64,000 nt of DNA, taken from positions 23,346 through 87,345 of the forward strand of contig NZ_MHXN01000034.1 in the NCBI RefSeq assembly GCF_001824475.1, in the 5' to 3' direction. Shown piece after piece: positions 1 to 8,552 of this stretch. The stretch comes from Phenylobacterium sp. RIFCSPHIGHO2_01_FULL_69_31. Lineage in GTDB: Bacteria > Pseudomonadota > Alphaproteobacteria > Caulobacterales > Caulobacteraceae. The position numbers were made by a program, and so were the translations under genes. Each line of letters begins with the position of its first letter. Position 1 is the first letter of the stretch. The notes under the pieces are model-generated. The model did no database searches and was not told the DNA's origin. It saw only the letters and a program-made list of their open reading frames with translations.

Positions 1-710
1 AGCCCGTCGGCCTGGCGGACGAGGCGCCCGCCGCCAAGGTCGAGGCCATCCTGCCCGCCGCGGCGGCGGCCGAGCCGCCGGCCACGATCGTCGGCACCGA
101 CGGCGACGACCAACTGACCGGCACGGCCGCGGACGAGCGCATCGTCGGCGGCGCCGGGAACGACACCCTGAACGGCGGGGGCGGCCGCGACCTGCTGATC
201 GGCGGCGCGGGCGACGACCGCATCGAGCTCTCCGAGGGCGCCACGGCCGTGGGCGGCGAGGGCGCCGACACCTTCGTGATCCAGGCGCCGGTCCAGCTCG
301 GGAACGCCGCCACCCTCTTGGGCGTGATCCTCGATTTCAGCAGCTTCGACGGCGACAAGCTGATCACCGCCGGCGGCCGCACCATCCAGCTTCCGGCCCG
401 TCCGGCCCCGCCGGCCGAGGGGGGCGTGACCACCACGGCCGGCGACGGCGAGGGCGATCGCAGCGGTGGCGGCGGTGGCGGCTTCACCGGACAGGGCGGG
501 GATCCGACCAGCCCGACGACGCCGGGCGACGGGACGTTCGGGCCTACCCTAGTCGGCCCGCCGCTGACCCGGGTCGAGATCGACTTCGACGGCGACGGCG
601 TGATCGACGGCTATGTGCTGGTCGGCCGCAACGGCCACCTGCTGGGCGGCGACGACAGCCCGATCGTGGTGCCGACGGCCGGCGCCCTCGGCGACAACCT
701 GTTCGGCTGA
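1..710 (+). CDS. RTX calcium-binding protein, C-terminal part (5' end outside window)
   Basis: The frame is open from base 3 and its start lies outside the window. The visible part has three consecutive RTX nonapeptides (VGGAGNDTL, NGGGGRDLL, IGGAGDDRI) and a weaker fourth (VGGEGADTF). These fold into a calcium-binding beta-roll, usual in proteins secreted by type I systems. A Gly/Thr-rich low-complexity linker follows. The tail carries DFDGDGVIDGY, which matches an EF-hand or dockerin-like calcium loop. The in-frame ATG at 249 is not the true start, because RTX repeats continue upstream without a stop. The function cannot be told from this tail: adhesin, surface protein and hydrolase are all possible. 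Confidence 0.8.
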   Translation, partial: PVGLADEAPAAKVEAILPAAAAAEPPATIVGTDGDDQLTGTAADERIVGGAGNDTLNGGGGRDLLIGGAGDDRIELSEGATAVGGEGADTFVIQAPVQLGNAATLLGVILDFSSFDGDKLITAGGRTIQLPARPAPPAEGGVTTTAGDGEGDRSGGGGGGFTGQGGDPTSPTTPGDGTFGPTLVGPPLTRVEIDFDGDGVIDGYVLVGRNGHLLGGDDSPIVVPTAGALGDNLFG

Positions 711-730
711 TCCGGCGCCGGAAGGGGCTT

Positions 731-776
731 AGAGCCTTCCGCCTTCAATAGAATTTGAAGGGGATAAGAAGGCTCT
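731..776. terminator. Nested hairpin after the RTX gene
   Basis: The outer arms AGAGCCTTC and GAAGGCTCT (9 bp) enclose inner arms CCTTCAA and TTGAAGG (7 bp). It lies 20 bases past the RTX stop, between convergent genes. The downstream T-content is only moderate, so termination is inferred from position and structure. Confidence 0.5.
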
Positions 777-789
777 ATCTTCTTGGCTT

Positions 790-838
790 GAGCACAATCT
801 GATCGCCGAACCGGCGTCCACTTCGGCGGATTGCGCTC
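790..838. repeat. REP-like palindrome at the pntB 3' end
   Basis: The outer arms GAGCACAATC and GATTGCGCTC (one G-T pair) flank inner arms CGCCGAA and TTCGGCG. The loop reads CCGGCGTCCAC. From memory, this arm-loop layout with a loop close to ACCGGTGTCCACTT is a common intergenic palindrome in rhizobia and Caulobacterales. The element touches the pntB stop codon, so it may also protect or terminate that mRNA. Confidence 0.5.
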
Positions 839-2259
839 TAGTGCAGCCCCTTCACGATGCCCTCGACCATCTTCTTGGCGTCGGCGAACAGCATCATGGT
901 GTTGTCCTTGAAGAACAGCTCGTTCTCCACGCCAGCATAGCCGGCGGCCATGCCGCGCTTCACGAACAGCACCGTGCGGGCCTTTTCCACGTCCAGGATC
1001 GGCATGCCGAAGATGGGCGACTGGGGGTCCGTCTTGGCGGCCGGGTTGGTGACGTCGTTGGCGCCGATCACGAAGGCGACGTCGGCGGTCGCGAACTCGG
1101 CGTTGATGTCCTCCAGCTCGAAGACCTCGTCGTAGGGCACGTTGGCCTCGGCCAGCAGCACGTTCATGTGCCCAGGCATCCGGCCCGCGACCGGGTGGAT
1201 GGCGTACTTCACCTCGACGCCCTCTGCCTTGAGGACGTCGGCCATCTCGCGCAGCGCGTGCTGGGCCTGGGCCACGGCCATGCCATAGCCGGGGACGATG
1301 ATGACCTTGGAGGCGTTCTTCATGATGAAGGCCGCATCGTCCGCCGAACCCTGCTTCACCGGCCGGGTCTCGACCTTGCCGCCGCCGGCAGCCGCCGCGT
1401 CTTCGGCGCCGAAGCCGCCCAGGATCACGGAGATGAAGCTGCGGTTCATCGCCTTGCACATGATGTAGCTGAGGATCGCGCCTGACGAGCCCACCAGGGC
1501 GCCGGTGATGATCAGGGTGACGTTCTCGAGCGTGAAGCCCAGGGCCGCCGCCGCCCAGCCGGAGTAGCTGTTCAGCATCGACACCACGACGGGCATGTCC
1601 GCGCCCCCGATGGGGATGATCAGGGTGACGCCGATGACGAGGCTGAGCGCCAGGATCGCCCAGAAGGCCCAGAGGGCCGAGCCGCCGCTCATCACCAGCA
1701 CGACCACCAGGGCCAGGATGCCGAGGCCGAGCAGGGCGTTGAGCAGGTGGCGGGCGGGCAGCAGGATCGGCGCGCCGCTCATGTTGCCGTTCAGCTTCAG
1801 GGCCGCGATCACCGAGCCGGTGAGGGTCACCGCGCCGATGGCCAGGCCGAGCGAGAGCTCGATCAGCGAGGTCAGGTGGACCCGCCCGTCGTCGCCCAGG
1901 ATGCCGTAGGCGGCGGGCGTGTAGATCGCGGCCACGGCCACGAGGCAGGCGGCAGCGCCGACCAGGCTGTGGAAGGTGGCGACCAGCTGCGGCATCGAGG
2001 TCATGGCGACCTTGCGGGCGATCAGGGCGCCCACGACGCCGCCGATGGCCACGCCGCCGACGATCAGGCCGAGCGTCAGCGGGTCCAGCGCGCCCTGGCC
2101 CCAGAGGGTGGCGAGCGCCGTGGCGACCGCGATCCCCATGCCGATCATGCCGTTGCGGTTGCCCGCCTGGCTGGTGGTCGGCGAGCTCAGGCCCCGCAGC
2201 GCCAGGATAAACAGCACCCCGGAGACGAGGTAGAGGATGGCCGCGATATTGGCGTTCAT
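838..2259 (-). CDS. pntB: NAD(P) transhydrogenase subunit beta
   Basis: This is the membrane and NADP(H)-binding subunit (473 aa) of the proton-translocating transhydrogenase, which uses the proton gradient to make NADPH from NADH. The first two thirds are a chain of hydrophobic helices (domain II). The C-terminal third is domain III, with the NADP-binding GYGMAVAQAQ near residue 320 followed by the conserved AGRMPGHMNVLLAEA stretch. It is the last gene of a three-gene operon with the usual split-alpha order of alphaproteobacteria (alpha1, alpha2, beta). The gap to the preceding gene is 23 bases. Length and motifs are normal. Confidence 0.97.
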   Translation of the reverse strand: MNANIAAILYLVSGVLFILALRGLSSPTTSQAGNRNGMIGMGIAVATALATLWGQGALDPLTLGLIVGGVAIGGVVGALIARKVAMTSMPQLVATFHSLVGAAACLVAVAAIYTPAAYGILGDDGRVHLTSLIELSLGLAIGAVTLTGSVIAALKLNGNMSGAPILLPARHLLNALLGLGILALVVVLVMSGGSALWAFWAILALSLVIGVTLIIPIGGADMPVVVSMLNSYSGWAAAALGFTLENVTLIITGALVGSSGAILSYIMCKAMNRSFISVILGGFGAEDAAAAGGGKVETRPVKQGSADDAAFIMKNASKVIIVPGYGMAVAQAQHALREMADVLKAEGVEVKYAIHPVAGRMPGHMNVLLAEANVPYDEVFELEDINAEFATADVAFVIGANDVTNPAAKTDPQSPIFGMPILDVEKARTVLFVKRGMAAGYAGVENELFFKDNTMMLFADAKKMVEGIVKGLH

Positions 2260-2282
2260 GGTGATGCCCCCGCCCGGATCCG

Positions 2283-2597
2283 CTACTTCGACTTCTTCTT
2301 GTACATGGCCAGCATCCTCTGGGTGACGAGGAAGCCGCCGAAGATGTTCACCGCCGCGAAGGCCGCGGCGACCGCGCCGGCGCCTTTCGAGACGAGGATG
2401 TTGCCGGTGAGCTCGCCGTCGGTCCCGCTGGCCGCGGCGGCCAGCAGGGCGCCCACGATGATCACCGAGGAGATGGCGTTGGTGACGGCCATCAGCGGGG
2501 TATGCAGGGCCGGCGTCACGCTCCAGACCACGTAGTAGCCCACGAAGATCGCGAGCACGAAGATCGCCAGGCGGAAGACCGTGGGATCGACATCCAT
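2283..2597 (-). CDS. pntAB: NAD(P) transhydrogenase subunit alpha 2 (membrane part)
   Basis: A 104-aa hydrophobic protein with about three membrane helices. It matches the short alpha-2 subunit that carries the membrane part of the alpha chain when PntA is split into two genes. It contains the family stretch [18 protein letters not shown]. It sits between the NAD-binding alpha-1 gene (15 bases upstream) and pntB, and is almost certainly co-transcribed with both. Confidence 0.95.
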   Translation of the reverse strand: MDVDPTVFRLAIFVLAIFVGYYVVWSVTPALHTPLMAVTNAISSVIIVGALLAAAASGTDGELTGNILVSKGAGAVAAAFAAVNIFGGFLVTQRMLAMYKKKSK

Positions 2598-2612
2598 CGT
2601 TTCAGCTCCGGA

Positions 2613-3746
2613 TCAGGCTTGCAGGTTGGGGTGGACCACGGCGCCGCCGTGAGTGACCAGGGCGGCCTTCAGGATCTCCTCCTCGAGGTCGGGCGCGAAG
2701 GCGCCTTCCTTGGTGAGGAAGAGGCCGGAGAAGGCCAGCAGGTTGCGGGCGTAGAGGGCCGAGGCGTCGGTGGCGATGCGGCCGGGCAGGTTCGGAATGC
2801 CCAGGATCTTCACGCCATTGGCCGTGAGCGCGACCTCACCCAGCTTGGCGCCCTCGACGTTGCCGCCCTGCTCGATGGCCAGGTCCACCAGCACCGAGCC
2901 CGGCTTCATCGCGGCCACCTGGGCCGCGCTGACCAGCTTGGGCGCCGGACGGCCGGGGATCAGGGCGGTGGTGATGACGATGTCCTGCTTGGCGATGTGC
3001 GAGGAGACCAGTTCGGCCTGCTTGGCCTGATATTCCTTGCTCATCTCCTTGGCGTAGCCGCCGGCGGTCTGGGCGTTCTTGAACTCCTCGTCCTCGACGG
3101 CGAGGAACTTGGCGCCCAGGCTTTCCACCTGCTCCTTGGTGGCCGGGCGCACGTCGGTGGCGGTGACCACGGCGCCGAGGCGGCGGGCGGTGGCGATGGC
3201 CTGGAGGCCCGCGACGCCGACGCCCATGACGAACACCTTGGCCGCGGCCACGGTGCCGGCGGCGGTCATCATCATCGGCATGGCCTTGCCGTAGGCCTCG
3301 GCCGCCTCGATCACGGCGCGGTAGCCGGCGAGGTTCGCCTGGGACGACAGCACGTCCATGACCTGGGCCCGGGTGATCCGGGGCACGAATTCCATGGCGA
3401 AGGCGGTGGCGCCCTGCTTGGCGAGGGCGTCGACCGTTGCGCGCTCCATGTAGGGGTTCAGCGTCGCCGCCACGACCGCGCCGGGCTTCAGCGCCTTGAT
3501 CTCGTCGGGCTCGGGGCCGCGCACCTTGAACAGGATGTCGGCCTTGGCGATGGCGTCCTTCGCCGTCTTGGCGATGGTGGCGCCGGCAGCCTGGTAGTCG
3601 GCGTCGGGATAGGACGCGGAAACGCCCGCGCCGCTTTCCACGACCACGGAGAATCCGGCGCCGATGAGCTTCTTCACCGTCTCGGGGACAGTGGCCACGC
3701 GGGTCTCCCCAGCGCGGCGCTCCTTGGTGACGGCGATGACGGCCAT
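2613..3746 (-). CDS. pntAA: NAD(P) transhydrogenase subunit alpha 1 (NAD-binding)
   Basis: The soluble NAD(H)-binding domain I of transhydrogenase, 377 aa. The start chosen gives MAVIAVTKER, the typical beginning of the alanine dehydrogenase/PNT family. A longer open frame upstream has no family similarity. The Rossmann motif is VMGVGVAGLQAIATARRLG near residue 170, and the RQD-loop region with NPYMERATVDALAKQGATAF lies before it. The protein transfers hydride from NADH to NADP bound on PntB. It is first in the operon, so the promoter should lie in the 286-base gap upstream. Confidence 0.95.
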   Translation of the reverse strand: MAVIAVTKERRAGETRVATVPETVKKLIGAGFSVVVESGAGVSASYPDADYQAAGATIAKTAKDAIAKADILFKVRGPEPDEIKALKPGAVVAATLNPYMERATVDALAKQGATAFAMEFVPRITRAQVMDVLSSQANLAGYRAVIEAAEAYGKAMPMMMTAAGTVAAAKVFVMGVGVAGLQAIATARRLGAVVTATDVRPATKEQVESLGAKFLAVEDEEFKNAQTAGGYAKEMSKEYQAKQAELVSSHIAKQDIVITTALIPGRPAPKLVSAAQVAAMKPGSVLVDLAIEQGGNVEGAKLGEVALTANGVKILGIPNLPGRIATDASALYARNLLAFSGLFLTKEGAFAPDLEEEILKAALVTHGGAVVHPNLQA

Positions 3747-3980
3747 GGTCCGCGAAATCCCCCGATCGGCGCGATTGCGGCGCGACCATAGGGGGCGTTC
3801 CGCCGGCTTGTCCAGCCGCCCCGCGGTTGGGTTCGAACGGTCGTTTGAAATTCCATGCCGCATCGCGAGATCGCGGCGCAACATTCTTGCGGCGATTGCT
3901 CGGAGACCGGGAAGACGCGCACCGATCTGCCCGCCGAGCGACCGCCGTCCAACCCGCGGCGGCGCGTTCCAGACATGACA

Positions 3981-4004
3981 AAGCCTCCGCTCGCGCGGAG
4001 GCTT
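3981..4004 (-). terminator. Intrinsic terminator behind the small oxidase subunit gene
   Basis: A perfect 10-bp stem, AAGCCTCCGC/GCGGAGGCTT, with a four-base loop. It starts 28 bases after the stop of the minus-strand gene and is followed on that strand by TGTCATGTCT. It separates that gene from the pnt operon. Confidence 0.65.
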
Positions 4005-4032
4005 CTCGAAAATCGGCCGTCGGAACCGGGCG

Positions 4033-4275
4033 TCAGTGCGCCGCGGCGTCCTTCTTGTCGCGGAGCAGCAGGGTGCCCAGCACAACCATCACCACGGCCG
4101 AGATCGCCGAGCCGACGAAGCCGGTGTGGGTGCAGAACAGGAGCGTGAAGAACAGCAGGCCCGCGGAAATGTAGAGCGAGCCCCACTTCGTCAGGCCCAT
4201 CACCAGATGGAAGGTGGCGGTCTGCTCCGCGATATCCATGTTGCCGCGCTGGTAGTCGGAAGGCGTTCCGGCCAT
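4033..4275 (-). CDS. aa3-type cytochrome c oxidase subunit IV (small, single helix)
   Basis: An 80-aa protein. The N-terminal part, with DIAEQTATFHLVMGLTKWGS, and one or two C-terminal hydrophobic segments match the short bacterial aa3 oxidase subunit IV family (COX4_pro_2 type). This accessory subunit packs against subunit I in the inner membrane. I chose the ATG giving MAGTPSDYQ; the longer open frame upstream has no similarity. No other oxidase genes are nearby, which is normal for this subunit. A clear hairpin follows the stop. Confidence 0.8.
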   Translation of the reverse strand: MAGTPSDYQRGNMDIAEQTATFHLVMGLTKWGSLYISAGLLFFTLLFCTHTGFVGSAISAVVMVVLGTLLLRDKKDAAAH

Positions 4276-4337
4276 CGGGATTTCACTCTCGAATGAATGG
4301 GAAGTCGACCGGGCGATACACGATGCGCCCGCGAGGT

Positions 4338-5405
4338 TCAATGCGGCCAAGTGGCGAGGAGCGTCCGAAGCGCGGCCACGAGCGCCAACGGCTGGTCGAT
4401 CATCACGTGGTGATGCGAATCCGGAATCTCGATCTCCTGCGCCACCTCGGCCAGGGCGGTCTCCTCGCCGACCCGGCGACGCTCGATGATCCGGCTCTTC
4501 TCGCCGTACAGGTGGACCAGAGGGACGGTGACGGCCGGCAGCTTGCCGCCGGAGGACATGCTCATGCCCGAGCGGTCCAGCTTCTCCCACATGTTCGGAT
4601 CGAACTTCCAGGCGAAGCCCTCGCCCGACCCGTCCGCGGCCGTCTCGCCCGCCGGCAGCGGGGCGCGCTTCAGCGAGCGGCGGGCGATGAAGTCGAGGAT
4701 GTAGTGGTTCTCGGCCGGCTGCGGCGGCATCAGCCGGAAACGCTCCAGCGCCTTCTCCAGGCTGGGATAGACGCGGCTGGGCTTGTCGGGGCTAGGGATG
4801 TTGGCTAGCAGCTCGCGGCGCTTCTCGCGCTCCTTCATCACCTCGGGCGGCGGGCCCCCGAAGCCGGTGTCGACCAGGATCGCCGCTTCCATCAGCTCCG
4901 GCCGCTGGGCGGCGGTGAAGAACACCTGGCCGCCGCCGAACGAGTGGCCGATGTAGATCGGCTTGCGGCCGCCGTCGTAGAGGCCGGTCGCGCGGCTCAC
5001 CGCCTCGGCGTCGTCGGCGAAGTCGGCGAAGCGGTAGGTCTCACGCCAGTCGGACTGGCCCATGCCGGCCAGCGACATCGACGCCACCCGGAAATCCTTG
5101 GCGAGGTACGGGGCGATGAAGCTCCACCAGTCGGCGTGGGCGCTGTTGCCGTGGACCAGCAGCAGGCCGGACTTGCCGCGCTCGCCCCAGGTCAGCGCCT
5201 CGATCTTCGTGCCGTGCGAGGTCACGAAGCTGCGCTCCGGCTCCTGCGCGATGGCCCACTTGAACCACGCCGGCGCGGCGGGCTCCTCGCCCTTGTAGGG
5301 CGCGAGCGGGGCGCGCACCTCGGGCGGCAGGTCCTCGGAATGGAACGGCCGGTCGTCGTAGGTTTCCTTCGAAGATCCGGTCTTGTCGGAGAGGTCGTTG
5401 GCCAT
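4338..5405 (-). CDS. Alpha/beta-fold hydrolase
   Basis: A 355-aa serine hydrolase without a signal peptide. The oxyanion HGN is at 85-87 and the nucleophile elbow GHSFGG has Ser155. The catalytic His is probably in DSHHHVMIDQP near residue 335. A cap region of about 100 residues lies between the elbow and the C-terminal strands. The fold is that of esterases, epoxide hydrolases and haloperoxidases; the substrate cannot be told. It is transcribed alone, 62 bases upstream of the oxidase subunit gene, with which it may share a transcript. Confidence 0.85.
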   Translation of the reverse strand: MANDLSDKTGSSKETYDDRPFHSEDLPPEVRAPLAPYKGEEPAAPAWFKWAIAQEPERSFVTSHGTKIEALTWGERGKSGLLLVHGNSAHADWWSFIAPYLAKDFRVASMSLAGMGQSDWRETYRFADFADDAEAVSRATGLYDGGRKPIYIGHSFGGGQVFFTAAQRPELMEAAILVDTGFGGPPPEVMKEREKRRELLANIPSPDKPSRVYPSLEKALERFRLMPPQPAENHYILDFIARRSLKRAPLPAGETAADGSGEGFAWKFDPNMWEKLDRSGMSMSSGGKLPAVTVPLVHLYGEKSRIIERRRVGEETALAEVAQEIEIPDSHHHVMIDQPLALVAALRTLLATWPH

Positions 5406-5447
5406 CCCGACCGGTCTAACGGGCGTTTGAAAAATCGCAAGCGCTTA

Positions 5448-5476
5448 CCCCGCCGCCCCTGTGCGGGGCGGCGGGG
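5448..5476 (-). terminator. GC-rich hairpin behind the acyl-CoA dehydrogenase gene
   Basis: A perfect 12-bp stem, CCCCGCCGCCCC/GGGGCGGCGGGG, with a five-base loop. It lies 12 bases past the stop of the minus-strand gene. The T-run (TTTTT) comes only about 15 bases later, so terminator strength is uncertain. Confidence 0.55.
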
Positions 5477-5487
5477 GGCGCCTCGCG

Positions 5488-6630
5488 TCAGCCGTCGATG
5501 GGCAGGCCCAGCGCCAGGCGGCCGGCCAGCCGGGCCTGCGGCTTCTCCTGCAGCGGGTGGTAGCGGGCGGCCTGAACGTCGCGCCAGATCCGCTCGAGGC
5601 CGGTCTTTCGGTAGAAGCCGGCGCCGCCCGCGGCCTCCATGGCCTTTTCCACGGTGGCGATGGCCGCCCGCGCCACCAGGGTGCGGCCGGTCATGATGCG
5701 ACTGGTAGCGGCGGGCCCGGGTTCGTCACCGGCGGCGCAGGCCAGCATGTCGCCCAGCGCCAGCCGCGCGGCGGTCAGGTGAGTCTCCATCTCGCCGATC
5801 AGCAGCTCGGTGTCGGGCGAGGGCTTTCGGGCGGTGGCCAGGTCCACGGCCTTCTCCGCGGCCGCTTCGGCGAGGCCCATGTAGACGCTCATGATCAGGG
5901 GGAAGGCGATCAGGGAGACCATGTGCATCAACGGATGCCACTTGCCCTGGGGCCGGCGGACCGTCACGGCCGCGTCGGGCACGAACACCTCGGTGAGCTC
6001 CAGGTCGTGGGAGCCGGTGCCCCGCATGCCCAGCGTCCGCCAGGTGTCGAGCACCTTCACGCCCTCCGCCCGCATGGGGATCGCCAGGTGCAGGACGGTG
6101 GGCCCCTCGGGCGCGTCCAGCACGGCCATGGTCACCAGGAGATCGCCGCTCTGGCAGCCGCTGGCGAAGACCTTGCGCCCGCTGACCCGGAAGCCGCCCT
6201 CCACAGGGGTGGCGCGGCAGGAGCCGTCCAGCCAGTCCGATCCGCCGCTGGAGACCAGGGTCAGGCCCTCCGCCACCACCCGCTTCAGGAGGCCTTCCAC
6301 CGCTTCCGGGGTGCGCCGCCAACGCCAGGCCGGCAGGGCCACCGCATGGGTGTGCATGGCGAGCGCGAGGGCCGTGGAGCCGCAGTAGGTCGACAGGGTG
6401 CGCAGCATGGCGGCCAGTTCGGCATGGCTGGCCCCGCCCCCGCCCAGCTCGGCGGGCACGGCGGCGGTGTGGAAGCCCTCGGCCTTCAGCAGGGCCAGGT
6501 TTTCGGCCACGAAGGCGTCGGTCTCGTCGGCCTGCGCGGCCCGGGCGGCGATCTTCGGGCCCAGGTCGTGCGTGCGGCGGACCCAGTCGATGGCCTTGGC
6601 GGCCGGGGGCGCTTTGACGTCGATGGTCAT
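5488..6630 (-). CDS. Acyl-CoA dehydrogenase family protein
   Basis: A 380-aa flavoprotein of the acyl-CoA dehydrogenase fold. The all-helical N-terminal domain contains PAELGGGGASHAELAAMLRTL. The middle beta domain contains GGSDWLDGSCRATPVEGGFRVSG, and a helical C-terminal FAD/CoA domain follows. The family oxidises acyl-CoA thioesters at the alpha-beta bond, though some members are monooxygenase-like. I cannot place the catalytic Glu, so the substrate is open. The gene diverges from an HxlR-type regulator across 113 bases holding inverted repeats, so that regulator may control it. Confidence 0.85.
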   Translation of the reverse strand: MTIDVKAPPAAKAIDWVRRTHDLGPKIAARAAQADETDAFVAENLALLKAEGFHTAAVPAELGGGGASHAELAAMLRTLSTYCGSTALALAMHTHAVALPAWRWRRTPEAVEGLLKRVVAEGLTLVSSGGSDWLDGSCRATPVEGGFRVSGRKVFASGCQSGDLLVTMAVLDAPEGPTVLHLAIPMRAEGVKVLDTWRTLGMRGTGSHDLELTEVFVPDAAVTVRRPQGKWHPLMHMVSLIAFPLIMSVYMGLAEAAAEKAVDLATARKPSPDTELLIGEMETHLTAARLALGDMLACAAGDEPGPAATSRIMTGRTLVARAAIATVEKAMEAAGGAGFYRKTGLERIWRDVQAARYHPLQEKPQARLAGRLALGLPIDG

Positions 6631-6678
6631 CGGTCAAATCCTCAAAAGTGCAGTCGTTGCAGCCTTGTCCTCCGGATG

Positions 6679-6743
6679 GCCGCCACGGCTCCAGTTCGAA
6701 GAATGAACTTGTCGAACCCGGTTATCCAGCCGACCGTGGCGGC
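6679..6743. promoter_or_regulatory. Nested inverted repeats in the acyl-CoA dehydrogenase/HxlR divergent gap
   Basis: Perfect outer arms GCCGCCACGG and CCGTGGCGGC (10 bp) flank 45 bases that hold smaller arms GTTCGA and TCGAAC. The right outer arm ends directly at the regulator's ATG. Candidate operator or translational hairpin; its role is inferred from position only. Confidence 0.4.
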
Positions 6744-7445
6744 ATGAAGGGCTATGGACAATTCTGCCCGGTCGCCAAGACGGCCGAGATCTTCGCCCAG
6801 CGGTGGACGCCGCTGGTCGTGCGCGAACTCTGTTTCGGACCCCGCCGGTTCACCGAGATCCATTCGGGCGTGCCGCTGATGTCGCGCGCCCTGCTGGTGC
6901 AGCGGCTGATGGAGCTGGAGGAGGCTGGCGTCGTGGCGACGGAGCCTCTGGCCCAGGGCAAGCTCTATCGGCTGACGCCCGCGGGCGAGCAGCTCTCCGG
7001 CATCGTCTGCCTGATGTCGGAGTGGGGCCAGCGCCACGGCCAGGGCCGCATCGCGCACGAGGAGCTGGATCCCACCCTGCTGATGTGGGGCATGCGGCGG
7101 CAGATCGCGACCTCCGAGCTTCCGGCCCGGGACATCGTCCTGCGGCTGGAGTTTCGGGGCATCCCCCGCGCCCACGCCGCGCGCCGCTACTGGTGGATGA
7201 TCTTGCGCCGGACCGACGTGGAGGTATGCCTGAAGGACCCCGGCGCGGAGGTCGACGTGGTGCTGAGCGCCGACCTGGAGGCCTTCGTGCGCGTCTGGCT
7301 GGGCCGCAAGGGGCTGTCCGACGCCATGGCGGAGGGCGAGATCGCCCTGTCCGGCGCCCCAGCCAAGGTGGCGGAGCTGAAGCGCGTGCTGCGCCTGAGG
7401 GATGCGCCGGACCTGCGCGTGCTATCGTTCCGGCCGGCCGCCTGA
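6744..7445 (+). CDS. HxlR-family transcriptional regulator with C-terminal SCP2-like domain
   Basis: A 233-aa protein. Residues 1-95 form a winged helix of the HxlR type: MKGYGQFCPVAKTAEIFAQR, then WTPLVVRELCFGPRRFTEI, including the usual N-terminal Cys. The C-terminal half resembles the sterol-carrier-like domain found in some longer HxlR proteins and may bind a lipid or acyl ligand. The ATG chosen starts at the family's normal beginning; an upstream in-frame codon would add 32 unrelated residues. It diverges from the acyl-CoA dehydrogenase gene and probably regulates it or itself. Confidence 0.88.
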   Translation: MKGYGQFCPVAKTAEIFAQRWTPLVVRELCFGPRRFTEIHSGVPLMSRALLVQRLMELEEAGVVATEPLAQGKLYRLTPAGEQLSGIVCLMSEWGQRHGQGRIAHEELDPTLLMWGMRRQIATSELPARDIVLRLEFRGIPRAHAARRYWWMILRRTDVEVCLKDPGAEVDVVLSADLEAFVRVWLGRKGLSDAMAEGEIALSGAPAKVAELKRVLRLRDAPDLRVLSFRPAA

Positions 7446-7451
7446 CGCGAG

Positions 7452-8552
7452 TTGGGCCTGAAGGCCCCGGGGCAGCCGTTGGAAGAGCGCGAACTCGACG
7501 ACCTGGTGGCGTTTCTGCCGCCGCTGCTGCAGGCGCTGGAGCGCCTGGGCTTCGTCGCGCGCTATCTGCACCCGCCCGACTTCGAGACGGTGCTGGCGGC
7601 GGTGGGCCAGCCGGACGCCGAGCTGAACGCCCAGGTCCCGCGGCTACAGGCCTGGCCCGAGGCGCTGGAGCACGTCCGCGCACCGCTGCTGGCCGCGGCT
7701 GAAGCCGCGCTCGCCGCCTTCGCCGGCCTGCGGGCCGCGCCGCAGGACCCGGACGGCCCGACCGCCATCTTCCGCGCCCTGCGCCACCTGCCCAAGGCGC
7801 AGGCGGCGCTCTACCCGCTGGCCCGTGACCTGCCGCCGGTGAACCGCTACTTCCTCGACCCCGGCGCGCGGGAGGGCGGGGAGCGGCTGCGGCGGCTGGC
7901 CAAGGCCGAGCCACGGGCCGACACCGGGGTCCTCCACTACGACAACGCCCCCGACTCGCGGGGCGGCTTCTCGGCCTATGTGCCCGAGGACTACGCGCCC
8001 GACGTAGCCTGGCCGCTGGTGGTGGCGCTGCACGGCGGCAGCGGCAATGGCGGGTCCTTCCTCTGGAGCTGGCTGCGCGACGCCCGCACCCGCGGGGCGA
8101 TCCTGGTGGCGCCCACGGCGGTGGGGCGGACCTGGGCGATCAGCGGACCGGATCCGGACACCCCGAACCTGCACCGCCTGCTGGGCTACGTCCGCGGGCG
8201 CTGGAACATCGATCCCGGCCGGATCCTGCTGACCGGGATGAGCGACGGCGGCACCTTCACCTATGTCAGCGGGCTGGAGCAGACCTCGCCGTTCACCCAC
8301 CTGGCGCCGGTGTCGGCCGCGTTCCATCCGATGCTGGCCAGTTTCGCCGAGCCCGCACGCGTCACCGGCCTGCCGATCCATATCGTCCACGGGGCGCTGG
8401 ACTGGATGTTCCCCGTCGACATGGCGCGGGAAGCCGCCGCCGGCTTGAGCCGGGCCGGCGCGGACGTGACCTATCTGGAGATCGAGGACCTCAGCCACAC
8501 CTATCCGCGGGAAGCCAATGCGGCGATCCTCGACTGGCTGGGGGTGGGGTGA
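7452..8552 (+). CDS. Alpha/beta hydrolase, esterase (phospholipase/carboxylesterase-like)
   Basis: About 366 aa. The N-terminal 150 residues are helical and of unknown type. The C-terminal part is an esterase fold with HGGSGNGG (oxyanion region), GMSDGG (nucleophile Ser) and a final DLSHTYP that supplies the catalytic His. It resembles cytosolic esterases related to PHB depolymerase and has no signal peptide. The start is a TTG six bases after the HxlR stop; a GTG near 7506 is an alternative. Its stop overlaps the next ATG (TGATG), so translation is coupled to the following GFA-like gene. Confidence 0.75.
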   Translation: MGLKAPGQPLEERELDDLVAFLPPLLQALERLGFVARYLHPPDFETVLAAVGQPDAELNAQVPRLQAWPEALEHVRAPLLAAAEAALAAFAGLRAAPQDPDGPTAIFRALRHLPKAQAALYPLARDLPPVNRYFLDPGAREGGERLRRLAKAEPRADTGVLHYDNAPDSRGGFSAYVPEDYAPDVAWPLVVALHGGSGNGGSFLWSWLRDARTRGAILVAPTAVGRTWAISGPDPDTPNLHRLLGYVRGRWNIDPGRILLTGMSDGGTFTYVSGLEQTSPFTHLAPVSAAFHPMLASFAEPARVTGLPIHIVHGALDWMFPVDMAREAAAGLSRAGADVTYLEIEDLSHTYPREANAAILDWLGVG

